A stretch of DNA of 64,000 nt from Cymbidium sinense (lineage: Eukaryota > Streptophyta > Magnoliopsida > Asparagales > Orchidaceae), in assembly GCA_021442155.1 (NCBI GenBank), contig CM038214.1, positions 144,370,488 through 144,434,487 on the forward strand, in the 5' to 3' direction. The notes beneath the pieces are model-generated. The model searched no databases, was not told the DNA's origin, and saw only the letters and a list, made by a program, of their open reading frames with translations. A program made the position numbers and the translations under genes. Of the stretch, positions 1 through 10,800 are shown piece after piece (the stretch's first letter is position 1; every line of letters begins with the position of its first letter).

Positions 1-849
1 GTTTCAATTTGTGCATCCAACAAGTCACCTAGCAATTATTCCTCACTTTGGAAGATGTAAGTATGCCTCTTCCTAGCACGCCATTGCACATCAAAAGGCA
101 ACCCTTTGGTTAGCTAGCTCTACCCCAGCTAGTAGACTATCCCTTGGATTTGTAAACTGGTAGGTAAAGATATAGCCCCTTCTTAAGTGGGTTCATCGAC
201 ACATAGTGGTCCATACATTAACTCATTAAATAAAACCCAATTTGATTTTCCCTTGTGGAGTTAAATCACACCCTTCTCCCCAGTGGAGCTCGAAATCATA
301 TGTAAACAAGTCAAGAAAATAAATCAAATTCAAAACCAACCTCCCTAGCGGAGCTAAATTAAACCAACTCCCCTAGTAAATTCTAAATTAAAGAAATCCA
401 ACTAAACCCTTATTCCTAGCAGATACATCCCTAAACAAATCTATGGAATCAAACTCAAATCCCAATCCCCAGTGGATAGCCTAAACCTTTTTCTCTAGTG
501 GAAGGTTCATTTACCCAATCCCTAGTAGACTTGAGCCCATATCTATAGATATGCCTCACATCAATTAAAACTAAACAAAAGTCATTTTAATCAATCCCTG
601 TGGATTATAGATTCTTATCCATAGATCTTCTTTCCACAAATCATATAATCAAATCAAATTCAAACCTTATCCCCAATAGATTTTCTTCTATGCCCTCACA
701 TAGACCCTCACATGTCATGTCCAATATATGTGTGATCCCTACGGATCTCCTCCATGTCTTTGACATGGAATTCTCATCAAATCTTATTTCTTCTCTTAAG
801 CACACCTTTAATACTTCAACAAAAAATCCTAATAATGTATTTTAAATTA
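1..849. other. Non-genic DNA with recurring CCCCAGTGGA-like motif
   Basis: No convincing gene is seen. The short frame at 600-845 (81 codons) has no recognisable domain. A motif close to CCCCAGTGGA / CCCTAGTGGA recurs about eleven times on the + strand (near 250, 278, 343, 370, 411, 467, 492, 519, 596, 670 and 736), often followed by AAATT or TAAA-type sequence. CCCCAGTGGAG is a phrase I associate with non-coding regions of plant Ty3/gypsy elements, so this may be decayed LTR-element leader or LTR DNA. That is inference; no polyprotein motif is present. Confidence 0.35.
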
Positions 850-2275
850 CATCATCTTAACGTTGTAATCAACATTTTATGATGGGTGCAAGCTCAAACT
901 AACTATACAATATCATGTTAAACATATTATTGTGTGAATTAACATATATTATATTATAATATATGATTTTATATTGTAATTTGCTATAATATAATATATT
1001 ATCTAACATTACACCTCATTAGAATCACTTAAAAGGAACAAATAATAAAAATTTCTCAAAATCTGAGTATTGTTCATTTTGGATGTAAAATTATTATTTT
1101 TCCTATTAAAAATGGTACAAAATAGTGCAATTTTGGTGTGTACCATGAATTTAGCAAATTCTTTCATCTCAACCTTCAAATTAAATTTTTTGTGAGTTTT
1201 GAACCAACTTATTATAACAAAAGTAAAACATACTAAAATTTACAATAGCATTTAGTAACACATCACCACATTCATATATATGTAAGGTTATACTATTATG
1301 TACATTATATTTTAATATGCTTTCATATAATAAATTATCATACATTACACCTAAAATTGAATCACTTTAAGAAAAAAAATTTATAAAATTTGGTTGAAAA
1401 ATGAACATTTATTTTAGATACAAAATTCTATTCTTTTGATTAAATGACACACCATAGCACACCCCCAATGTTGTTCCCTAAACTTACCTTAAATTTGGCC
1501 AAATCTCATCATCTCAACCTATAAATCAGTATTTTATGAATTATACCAGTACAACTCTACTACATCATACTATAACAAACTAAAATATGTTAAACAACAA
1601 GTAGTAATACACAATAATATGCTATAATGCATGATACTACACTGTTATGACATCCTATATTATAATACACTATAACATATTATATTATATTATATTGCAT
1701 ATCACATCATAAGGGATTGCTTAAGATAAAAAATCTTAAAATTATTCTAAATAATAAAAAACTATTTTTTTTAGTCGTATCACTTACATATTTTAAAATA
1801 AAACATTATATTATGATGCCATCCTCTATCGAGTATGAATTTGGCCAAATTCCTCCATTTTAAAGTCTAAATCAACTTTTTTTTATAAATAATGCTAGTG
1901 TAGGCTTGATTGCATGATTATATATACTAAAAAAATTAAAATGTGAAGAATAATATATTAGATATATGATGTTATACTATGCTACAACATATAATATTTA
2001 TTTAGAACATAAAATCTTACTTTTTAGACTACAAGTGACATAGCACACCTTTGGTACTACAACTTAATTCCCACTTGAAAATTAACAAATTTCATCATCT
2101 GATTTATTAAATCAATCTTTTTATTATTTATATTAATATAGACTATAGGGCACAATACCATAATATACTAAAACATTTGAAAACATCTTATAACATCCAA
2201 AAAAAACATCACTACATGCTAAAATATATGCTAGATTATAATGATATGTATATAGTTAAGCAGGTACCAATCTTT
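850..2275. repeat. AT-rich satellite, ~345-bp monomer, about 4.5 degenerate copies
   Basis: A recognisable block (like AATTTGGCCAAAT, then TCATCATCTCAACC, then a T-rich stretch ending TTTATGAATTA) recurs at about 1147, 1491, 1837 and 2077, with a partial earlier copy from about 851. Spacings are about 344, 346 and 240, the last implying a ~105-bp deletion. Other shared blocks support the register: ACACCTCATTAGAATCACTT near 1012 matches ACACCTAAAATTGAATCACT near 1346, and blocks with ACACC or CACACC precede each core. Copies are very diverged, so this is an old array. It is unrelated in sequence to the telomere-like repeats that follow. Confidence 0.75.
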
Positions 2276-2621
2276 AATAATCAAAGATCCATAACCATGT
2301 TAGGATTAGTCATTCTATCAATCTAATGATATCTTTATTCATAGTTTAGGGTTGTAGGTTAGGGTCATTCTTTTATTTAGGGAGGTAGAGGGAGGGTGGG
2401 GTTTATTTAGTTAGAGAAGTGTGGTTTAAGGTAGATAAGAGTTTAGGGTTTGGGAGGGTTTAGGAGGAAGGTTTAGGGCCAAGGTTTAGGGATGTGGGTT
2501 GGTGTGGAAGTTTAGGGTTTAGGTTAATGTTAGTATGGTGGTGGTTTAGTTAGTATTTTGGGTTTAGGGTTTAGTTTTAGGTTTAGAGTTTAAGTTTTAG
2601 TTTAGGGTTTATGGTCTAAGG

Positions 2622-2855
2622 TTTTTTTTAATAAAGAACAAATTTATATTCAACATTTCTTCTTTTCGATTTCATCAACCAAATAGCATCCCAACTTTTC
2701 TAAGACACAAGCGATGACATAGATGAAAAAAGAGCACCCATAGAGCAGATCAAAAACCTTAGATAAGTAGAGTCATCTTTATAATACACTCCATAAGGAG
2801 ATCAGATCAGTCTTCGTTCCAAATCCCATCAACCACCCTTTAGAAGTGAGATCCA
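2622..2855 (-). pseudogene. Glycine-rich RNA-binding protein 3'-UTR retrocopy 1
   Basis: On the minus strand this ends in a poly(A)-like run (T8 at 2622-2629 on +). It matches the 3'-UTR of the retrocopy at 25382-25852 over its length, through blocks like CATCAACCAA, GACACAAGCGATGACATAGAT, GATAAGTAGA and CCATAAG. It is truncated just inside the stop-codon region, so it carries almost no coding sequence. It is interpreted as a 5'-truncated, LINE-mobilised processed pseudogene. A tandem or segmental duplication of one retrocopy is an alternative, because three copies lie within 25 kb. Confidence 0.6.
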
Positions 2856-3461
2856 TCTATTTATTCATTTTTTAGGTTTTATTTTTAGGTTTATTTTTTA
2901 GGTTTAGGTTTTTATTTTGTTTTTATTTTATTTATTTTAGGTTTATTTTATTTTTATTTTACATTTAGTTTTTATTTTATTAAGGTTTTTTATTCTTAGG
3001 TTTATTTTATTTTTTTACTTAATTTTAGGTTTTTCTTTATTTATTTTAGTTTATTTTTATCTTTTATTTTATTCTATTTTTAGGTTTAGGTTTAGTTTTA
3101 CTTTAGGTTTTTTTTTATTTATTTATTTATTTTAGGTGGGTTATTTTAATAGGTTTTTTGGTAGGGTAGTTTAGGGTTTAGTAGGGTAGGGTGGGATTTA
3201 GTAGGTTTAGGGTTTGGTAGTGGAGGAGTTTAGGGTAGGTTTAGGGTTTAGCATTTTAGCTTTAGTTTATAGCATTTAGGAACATTTAGTACTAGATTTA
3301 GGTTTAGTTTTGGGTTTCTTAGACTAGGTATAGGGTCATGTTTAGGATAGTTAGGCTAGGTTAAGTTTGGGTTATAGGTTGATATGGTTAGTTTTAGGGG
3401 TGAGGTTTATGGTAGGTTTATTTTGGTTTAGGTTTAAGTATTATTTAGGGTTTTAGTAGAG

Positions 3462-3712
3462 AACAAATTTAGATTCAACAATTCTTCTTTTAATTACATC
3501 AACCAAGTAGCACTAGCTTTCAAAGACACAAGCAATGACATAGATAGAGCACATCAAAAAAACCCTAGATAAGTAGAATCGCCTCTACTATAAAGGCAGC
3601 CCATAAGGAACTCATCGACCATTTTTCATTTATTTTAGTTTAGTAGCGGATCGACCATCATATTATCTCTCCCTACCACCACGGTTGTAACCTCCATTGT
3701 TCCTTCATTTAG
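3462..3712 (-). pseudogene. Glycine-rich RNA-binding protein retrocopy 2 (C-terminus + 3' UTR)
   Basis: This is the same 3'-UTR as copies 1 and 3 (CATCAACCAAGTAGCAC, GACACAAGCAATGACATAGAT, AACCCTAGATAAGTAGAATCG). It extends slightly into coding sequence at 3655-3705, whose minus strand gives Gly/Arg/Asn/Tyr-rich residues (GGYN-type, then GGR). No long poly(A) is left at its 3' end, which begins about 3462. The 5' truncation point differs from that of copy 1, which fits independent truncated reverse transcripts. Confidence 0.6.
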
Positions 3713-4509
3713 GTTTAGGTTTGGTTTAGGTTTTAGGTTTTATTTTTGGTTTATTTTAGGCTTTATTTTTAGTTTTAGGATAATTTTTAGTTTATTTTAT
3801 TTTATTTAGTTTTTTAGTGCTTTTATTTATTTTAGTTTAGTTTATTTAGTTTAGGTTTAGCTTTATTTTATATTGTTTATTTTATTTATTTTATGTTTTG
3901 GTTATTTTTTTTAGTTTAGGTTTAGGTTTTTATTTTATATTTTAAGTTTATCTTTTATGTTTATTTTAGTTTATTTATTTAGTTTATTTATTTTATTTAT
4001 GTTTATTTTATTTAAGTTTTTATTCTTAGTTTATTTATTTTTAGTATATTTTATTTTCTTATTTTAGTTTATTTTATTTTATGTCATAGTTAGGTATTTT
4101 ATTTATTTATTTATTTTATTTATTTTATTTAGTTATGTAGTTTGGTAGGAGTTTAGGGTAGTTATGGGAGCCGGGAGGGTTTGGGTTTATGTTTTGGGCC
4201 TGGGTAGGTTTATTAGAGCCTCATATTTTATCAGTTATAGTTTTTTAGTTTAGGTTTAGGTCAGTTAGTAGTTTAGTTAAATCAGTTATTTAGTTAGTTT
4301 ATTTTATTTATTTTTATTTAGGTTTATTTAGTTTTATTTTAAGTTAGCTTAGTATTTTGATTTATTTAGTCTTTAGTTTAAGATTTTAGGTTTTTAGAGT
4401 TTAGGTTTAGGGTTTTAGGTTTATTATTTTAGGTTTAAGTTTAGGTTATTAGGGTTTATTTTGGGTTTAGGTTTAGGGTTTATGATTTAGTTTTTAGTTT
4501 AGTTTTAGG

Positions 4510-5395
4510 ATTTATGGTTTTTTTTTTAATTGAATTTTAGAGGTTTAGGTTTAGGATAAACTAAAACTATTGCTCAGAGCTACTTAGGAGTATTCTATCC
4601 GCTTAGAAATAATAGTCAAAAGATACAAATTGATTAACATAATAAGGATTAGGACCAATGCTCTTATTCAGAATGACACACTCCAGAGCAAACCTACAAG
4701 AGGACAAGAGGTCATTGCAAGAATGTAAATAGAAAAGTTTTACTAATTACTAAAATGATAACTTTGCATAATCAGAATGATAGTAAGTGAGAAGGCTCAT
4801 CACAAGTTGGTATGAGCATCCGTATCAGGGTTACATCACAAGAGCTACTACCAACCAGGAGGAAAGCACCATCATCTATCATTGCATCCATTTGATAAAA
4901 GTCTTAATATCTTTAGTTTACAATTTTAATCAAATACATGGTAGATAGATAATCGTCGAATGAGAAAGAGGTTCCATCCTGAAATAAGACGATATAAGAC
5001 ACCATGTCAAAGAATGCCCAACACTAATGTAGGTAGTACTTAGTAAGCTTTATTATAAGACAACCCATTCATAGAGCATGATAGGTTTGGAATATGAATT
5101 AGTTAAGAGCATCTTAATAGTAGCATAAGTTTAACAATGGTAGGCAAGAGAGGCAAGTTAAAATGGTTTTCGTGCCACAAAGCCCATAATCAACAAACTC
5201 AACACCTTTAGGGAATTAAGTATTAGCTAAAGTTCTACTCTTAGATGTAAGTCAGGGACGGTTGGCAATAAAACCTCTCCATCGAGTGTTTGCCATCGAA
5301 ACCAAGTAGGTTCAAGTATCTGAAGGCCCCAGGTCACCAAAACCATCAAAGAATGTCTAGTTGAACATAGACCTTATGCTTAGACTTAGGTTATG
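4510..5395 (-). mobile_element. LINE copy A, 3'-end fragment
   Basis: A T-run at 4510-4519 is the reverse complement of a poly(A) tail. Downstream sequence aligns with the 3' ends of copies B, C and D: GATAAACT, then ACTGCTCAAAGAGCTAC-like, AAAAGATACAAATTGATTAACAT, then GAGCAAACCTACAAGAG and TTACATCACAAGAGCTACTACCAACC. It is strongly diverged and 5'-truncated, consisting only of 3'-UTR. The distal half (about 5000-5390) is less clearly matched and may belong to a related subfamily. Confidence 0.65.
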
Positions 5396-6098
5396 GTTTA
5401 GGGCTTTATTTAGGGTTATTTTTATCTAGTTTAGTTTAGGATTTAAGATTTAGGGTTTAGGGTTTAAGATTTCTGTTTATTTATTTTAAAATTAAGTAAA
5501 CCAATAAGTTTTAATTTATTTAATTTATTTATTATTTATCTTAGTTTATTTTAATTTTAATTTTTAATTAGGTTTAGCTTTTATTTTATTTAGTTAGTTT
5601 ATTTATTTTAGTTTCTTTTTTTTTGTAATTTATTTTAGGTTTTGGCTTTTATGTTTCTTTTTTAGTTTAGTTTTATTTTTTATTTTATTTTTAGGTTTAA
5701 GTTTTATTTAATATATTTTAGGTTTAGTTTAGGTTTTATTCTCATTTTTTTTTATTTTTTTAGGTTTTTTTATTTTAGGTTTATTTTAGGTTTTATTTTT
5801 TTTAGTTTAGGTTTAGGTTGATTTATAGTTTATTTTATTTTATTTAGTTTTATATAGGTTTAGTGTTAGGTTTTTTAGGTTTATTTATTTTATTTTAGGT
5901 TTGGTTAATTTATTTTGATTATTTTAGGTTTTAGGTTTAATTTTTTATTTTAAGTATATTTTATTTTATTTTTTTTAGGTTTTAATTTAGTTTTTATTTG
6001 ATTTTATTTTTAGTTTATTTTTATTTTATTTTATGTTGGTTTTATTTTGTTTATGCATTTTTATTTTAGGTTTATTTTAATTTTTTTATTTTAGTTTT

Positions 6099-6135
<37 letters not shown>

Positions 6136-7230
6136 TTATATATATATATGTTTATTTTAGTAGTTTTTTTTATTTTAGGTTTAGGTTTCTATTTTAATTT
6201 TTTTAGGTTTATTTAGGTTTTTATATTTATTTTTTTGTGTTATTTTTAGTTTAGGTTTTTATTTATAGTTTATTTTAATTTAATTAGTTTAGAGTATAGA
6301 TTACTGATTTTAGGTTTAGGTTTAGGTTTAATTTATTTTAATTTAGGTTTCAATTTTTTATTGTTTATTTTTAGGTTTATTTTCTTTTGGGTTTAAGTTT
6401 ATTTTATATTTTTAGGTTTATTTTTTTAGGTTTAGGTTTTTATTTTACTTTTATTTTATTTGCCTAGGTTTATTTTATTTTTATTTTATGTTTGGGTTTT
6501 ATTTTTTTTTATTTTATTTTATGTTTATTTTTTATTTTATAGTTTTGTTTAAGTTTTTTATTAATTTATTTTAGTTTAGTTTCTATTTTGTTTAGATTTT
6601 AGTTTAGGTTTTAACTTATTTTATTAATTATTAGTTTTATTTTTTATTTAGTTTAGTTTTATTTTAATTTTAGGTTTAGGTTTTTGATTTTTTATTTTAG
6701 GTTTATTTAGTTTTATTTTAAGTGTAGTTTAGGTTTATTTTTGTTTATTTTATTTTATTTAGTTTAGTTGTTTATTTTAGTTTAGGTTTAAGTTTTATTT
6801 ATTTTAGTTTAGATATTTTAGTTTTAGGATTATTTTATTTTGTTTATTTTATTTTATCTGGTTAAGGTTTTTTTTTTTTAGGGATTAGGTTTTATTTTTT
6901 ATTTTCTTAAGTTTATTTTTAGGTTAGATTTTATTTTATTTTTTTATTTTATTTTATTTATTTATTTTTATTTACATTTAGTTTTATTTTATTAGGTTTT
7001 TTATTCTTAGGGTTATTTTATTTCTTAGTTTAGTTTATATTTTTATTTATTTTAGTTTAGTTTAATTTTATTTTTTTAATTTAAATTATTTTTGGGTTTA
7101 GGTTTAAGTTTTAGTTTAGGTTTTTCTTTTATTTTATTTTATTATTTTATTTAAGTTTAGGGGTTTTATTTTTTTTATTTTTAAGTTTTATTTATTTAGG
7201 TTTAGGGTTTGGTTTTTTTGGTTTAGGTTT
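5396..7230 (+). repeat. T-rich satellite block (TTTTATTTTA / TTTAGG)
   Basis: This is low-complexity T-rich DNA with TTTAGG words and no gene. A copy of the satellite junction motif (TTTTAAAATTAAGTAAACCA) lies at 5485-5504, and the ACATTTAGTTTTATTTTATT submotif lies near 6974. Both tie this block to the higher-order arrays from 16.3 kb onward. Confidence 0.65.
6112..6149. repeat. (TA)n microsatellite
   Basis: Uninterrupted TA dinucleotides run at about 6112-6131, then a short T-run, then more TA to about 6149. It is embedded in the T-rich block. Confidence 0.9.
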
Positions 7231-7242
7231 ATTTTTTTTTTT

Positions 7243-10200
7243 AAGGGGTATTTTATTGCCACAAAAAAGAGGGTTACAAGGTCCTTAAAGGGGATAAACT
7301 CAAATCGCTCAAAGAGCTACAATCACTAAGGAGTAAATCCCCAACTAAGTACATCCAAGAGCAAAAGAAAACATTAAAATAATCAAAAGATACAAGATGA
7401 TTAACATAATAAGCTAAAGAAAAGATAAGGTCGATGCTCTAATGTTTGTAAGAGTGCTTGGTAATATGGAGCAAACTTGCAAGATAAAAGAGAGAGAATC
7501 ACCGCAAAGTTATAAGAGAGAGAGATTAGAATTAAGGTAATACAGCAAAAAAGATGAAGGAAATAATATAATATGAGAATGATAATAAGGAAATGGGATA
7601 GAAGGCTCAATCACACCATGTTGTGATGCAAATATGAGCATCCAAACTGCCAAGGGGTTACATCACATGAGCTACCAACCAATAGGGAGTGAGAACATCA
7701 CGCCATCATAGCCAACAAACTGAGAAGGAAGCACCCAGCTTGTTGATATTCTTGTGAGCTTTATTACACAAAACCTAAGCAAAATCATATCTAAAATATA
7801 TAGGTAATTGCTAAGAGTCAAGGATAAGGAGTCTCATTCAAGAAAATATCATCAATATAGCCATCTTGACATGAGAATACATAAACATAAGTGAGTGAGC
7901 CATCTTACATCAATATTAAGAAAAAGAAAATTAGTTCAAGATATAATCCTCCATAAGAAAATTACAGAGGAGACAACTAAAAATCTAAATAAGTCAATGA
8001 GCCTATAATTAACACCATCCCAATCACATGATATGTAAATGAATTTTCAAGAAAATACCCGTGAAACAATCCCCTTATTAATGTCTGAGAAAGCAATAAG
8101 AAGAAGACATCATAGCTCAACACGGAATGAATCGCAACCAACTAAGCACCGAGAAAAACAAGAGAGCCTCCAATAATAGCATTCAACCATATTCAAATAA
8201 TCCATGACAATCAATCCAAAGAACAAGACAAAGAAAAGGCAAAACCTCCAAGATAGAAGGGACTAAAATCACCAAAAATCACCATACAACAATTGTAGAA
8301 CATCTTTCGTATGAGACTCAAATTCTACAACCAACATGAAAGAGTAACCGAGGAGACAAGGAAAAAACAAAAAGATAAATCTCCAGACAAGAGACAACCA
8401 AAAAGCAAAAACTAGCTGCCATGTTGCCACTCATCTAGAATAATCAAAAGTTTGAAAAAAAAGATGAAGAAAACAAAAGAAAAGGTAGTTCAATGAATTC
8501 CAAGCATAAGAAAGACAAGGTGATGCAAAAACAACCAAGCAAAGAACATCAATAGAGACTTGAACCAAATAATCCAAAGCCACGTGAGTAATGGGTATTG
8601 ATCCGAAGAAACCAACAAGGCAAATAAACAATGAATATTCCCACCATAAGCTTCATCCAAGAAGTGACATTCGTGAGAAATCATCGGTCGATGCTTATTC
8701 ACCATAATCCTCCAAGGGTAATGACAATAATAACCAAGGTTTGTTAATAACCCAATTATGTATATAAGATAAATCATTGATTAATTCCAAGCATAACAAA
8801 GAAATGTGCTTCAAGTTGTACTTATTCCAATCATAGCATAGGATGGGAGAACAACAGCAAGGAAAAGCAACAACATCCCAGGCAGCATGGACAATACTGT
8901 TAACACTCCCATTAGGAAAAGGGAGTATTACTAAGAAGGATATATAGTAAAAATTGTATAAGTTCAAGGATTTTCCATCAGAGTAAGCAATCCCAGCAGA
9001 TGCACAATGATAATCCCTTGAAAAACTCCAAACCTGCTGATCATGGGAAGCAAAACCAGAAACAGCAAGACTAATATTGAAAAAAAATAACACAATTCCA
9101 TTCCTGCAAAGAGATATTAGTGTAGAGATGGGATATCCCAATCAGCAAAATAAGAATAAAGAAAACAACCAATAGGTGCTCAATAGCACCTAAGAGCAAA
9201 CAGCTACCTCATGCATTCGATTAAAAAAAATAGCTAGTGAAAGGTAAATCAAAGAAAGTCCCACTAAATTACCACGTAACTTATAGCAGATTAAAGTACC
9301 GCAGCATTAAGAGATAAAGGATAATGTCAAGACCCCACAGAGACAAATCCATCGGAAAATCAAAAGTTACCACATAAGGAACATACATAACAAGAGCAAC
9401 ACTATCCCAATTCAGCCCACAACTTGGAGAAATACCCCACGTGCTTGCAATAACAATCATTGAGAGTATACAAACCATAGGTTAAGATCCAAGAGAGCGC
9501 TTGATTAAGCATGAGGTTCCGCACAATACTAAGCAAGAAAAGGGATATTATAGAAAAGTTATAAATAAAGAGCCAGACAACTAATCGATAAACCAAATCC
9601 ACAAACATCCAAAATCTTAAGACATCAACAAGCAACATCGACTATAATACTTCTCAAACAAATGACACTCCACCTAAGAAGGTAACAAAGACAAAACCCA
9701 TTAGATGCGGATTACAATATAAACAATGACTAAATATGATTCACCACCCCAAATGAGTAGCAAGCCGCCCAAAAAAATAATCCGCAATCGAAGTCACTCC
9801 CATCAAAGCAACTAATGCAACATTGTAAGCCACTAGAATATAAAATAAGAAGATGATTCCAAGTAGAGACATCATTACCAATCAGAATTTTAAGAAAATA
9901 AAGGTCCAAAACCAGAACTTGCTAAGACAAGTAGGTGCAAGATGGCAAAAGAGCAGAGGAAAATCGGGAGGAGCAAAGAAAAAATTTGCAGAACCCAAAG
10001 TGATGAAAACCAAATCAACAAACAAATCAACAAACAACCATGGCAAAGAACCTCCAAAACCCAAAAGCAATTAAACCCAATCCATTCCAAGGTAAGGATT
10101 TCGGACCAAAATAACCATTAAAAGAGACCAGACATAATTTCTTCCCTTGCGTGAAAGCATGCCGAGGTTAGACATTATATAAGCAAGGACAACCGAACAA

Positions 10201-10800
10201 AAAAAAGTCTCAAGCCCAACAACCAACCAAAATCCTTTCAAAGATAAGTGATGGAACCTTTATGAATAAGGCCTTTAAGGAGTAAAGAGTCCCAAGGAAT
10301 GTAAGCATTAGCCAAAAAATACTATAATCATCAAAATAAAAGCAACCAAAGATAATGCACACTAATCCGATGCCTAGAGTCAACATAGTTAGTAGCAATG
10401 CTCCAAGCCATATTGTCGGAGAAAACGGTTAAAGGAGTTAGTATAAAAATCTAAGCCCATCAAAGTAGATAACTTCCTCCAGTAATGATTAATTCTTTCA
10501 GGTTTAGAAATAATTATATCAATGAAATTAAAGTCCCAAGGGGGATTGTAGTTATAAAACCAGTAACAAGTAACACAAGGCTCAATTGGGTTCCAATTCA
10601 AGAGATTAATGTGCATATAGTTCAACATCTGCCCCATAATATTGTAAATGCCAAAAACAGAAATCTTCCAACTAAAGGAGAAGGGGAAGAGGCAGCAAGT
10701 CATGGCAAAGAGCACAAGACAGCAATGATCTCTATGAGGAGTATCCATAAAGAACACAAGGAAATAGAAAACCAGAAAAAAAGGGAGGCAAAGAGGAGAA
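7243..10800 (-). other. LINE copy B long 3' untranslated region
   Basis: This is the 3.5 kb between the ORF2 stop and the tail. Read in the element's sense (minus strand) it is T/C-rich. The last ~0.8-1.2 kb is shared with copies C (29729-30570) and D (38977-40156): GGGTTACAAGG, GTAAATCCCC, GAGCATCCAAACT, TTACATCACAAGAGCTACTACC and ACACCATCCCAATCA. The minus-strand open frames here (for example 8695-9141, hydrophobic, 148 codons) show no known domain and are probably by-products of pyrimidine-rich sequence. An additional unrecognised insertion between about 8.1 and 10.7 kb cannot be excluded. Confidence 0.6.

Larger units (their letters stand above)
2276..4509 (+). repeat. Degenerate telomere-like / TTTTATTTTA repeat block
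   Basis: The + strand is built from TTTAGGG, TTTAGG, TTTATTTTA and GTTTAG words with no open frame of note. TTTAGGG-rich stretches (2340-2610, 3140-3450, 4390-4500) alternate with TTTATTTTA stretches (2870-3130, 3720-4140). A submotif near 2950-3000 (ACATTTAG, then TTTTATTTTATTAAGG, then TTATTCTTAGG) recurs at about 6970, 18921, 21616 and 27845, so this block belongs to the same large-monomer satellite as the rest of the window. Two short retrocopies of a glycine-rich-protein 3' end sit inside it. Confidence 0.7.

Noticed and set aside
2276..7230. A true chromosome end (terminal telomere)
   Set aside because: TTTAGGG units are degenerate, interrupted by retroelements and followed on both sides by other DNA. 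This is interstitial or satellite DNA.
7401..10757. Hydrophobic minus-strand frames (for example 8695-9141, 10389-10757) that look like membrane proteins
   Set aside because: Pyrimidine-rich sense strand of a LINE 3' UTR gives Leu/Phe/Ile/Ser-rich translations by default. Frames are short, mutually overlapping and not conserved in copies C and D.
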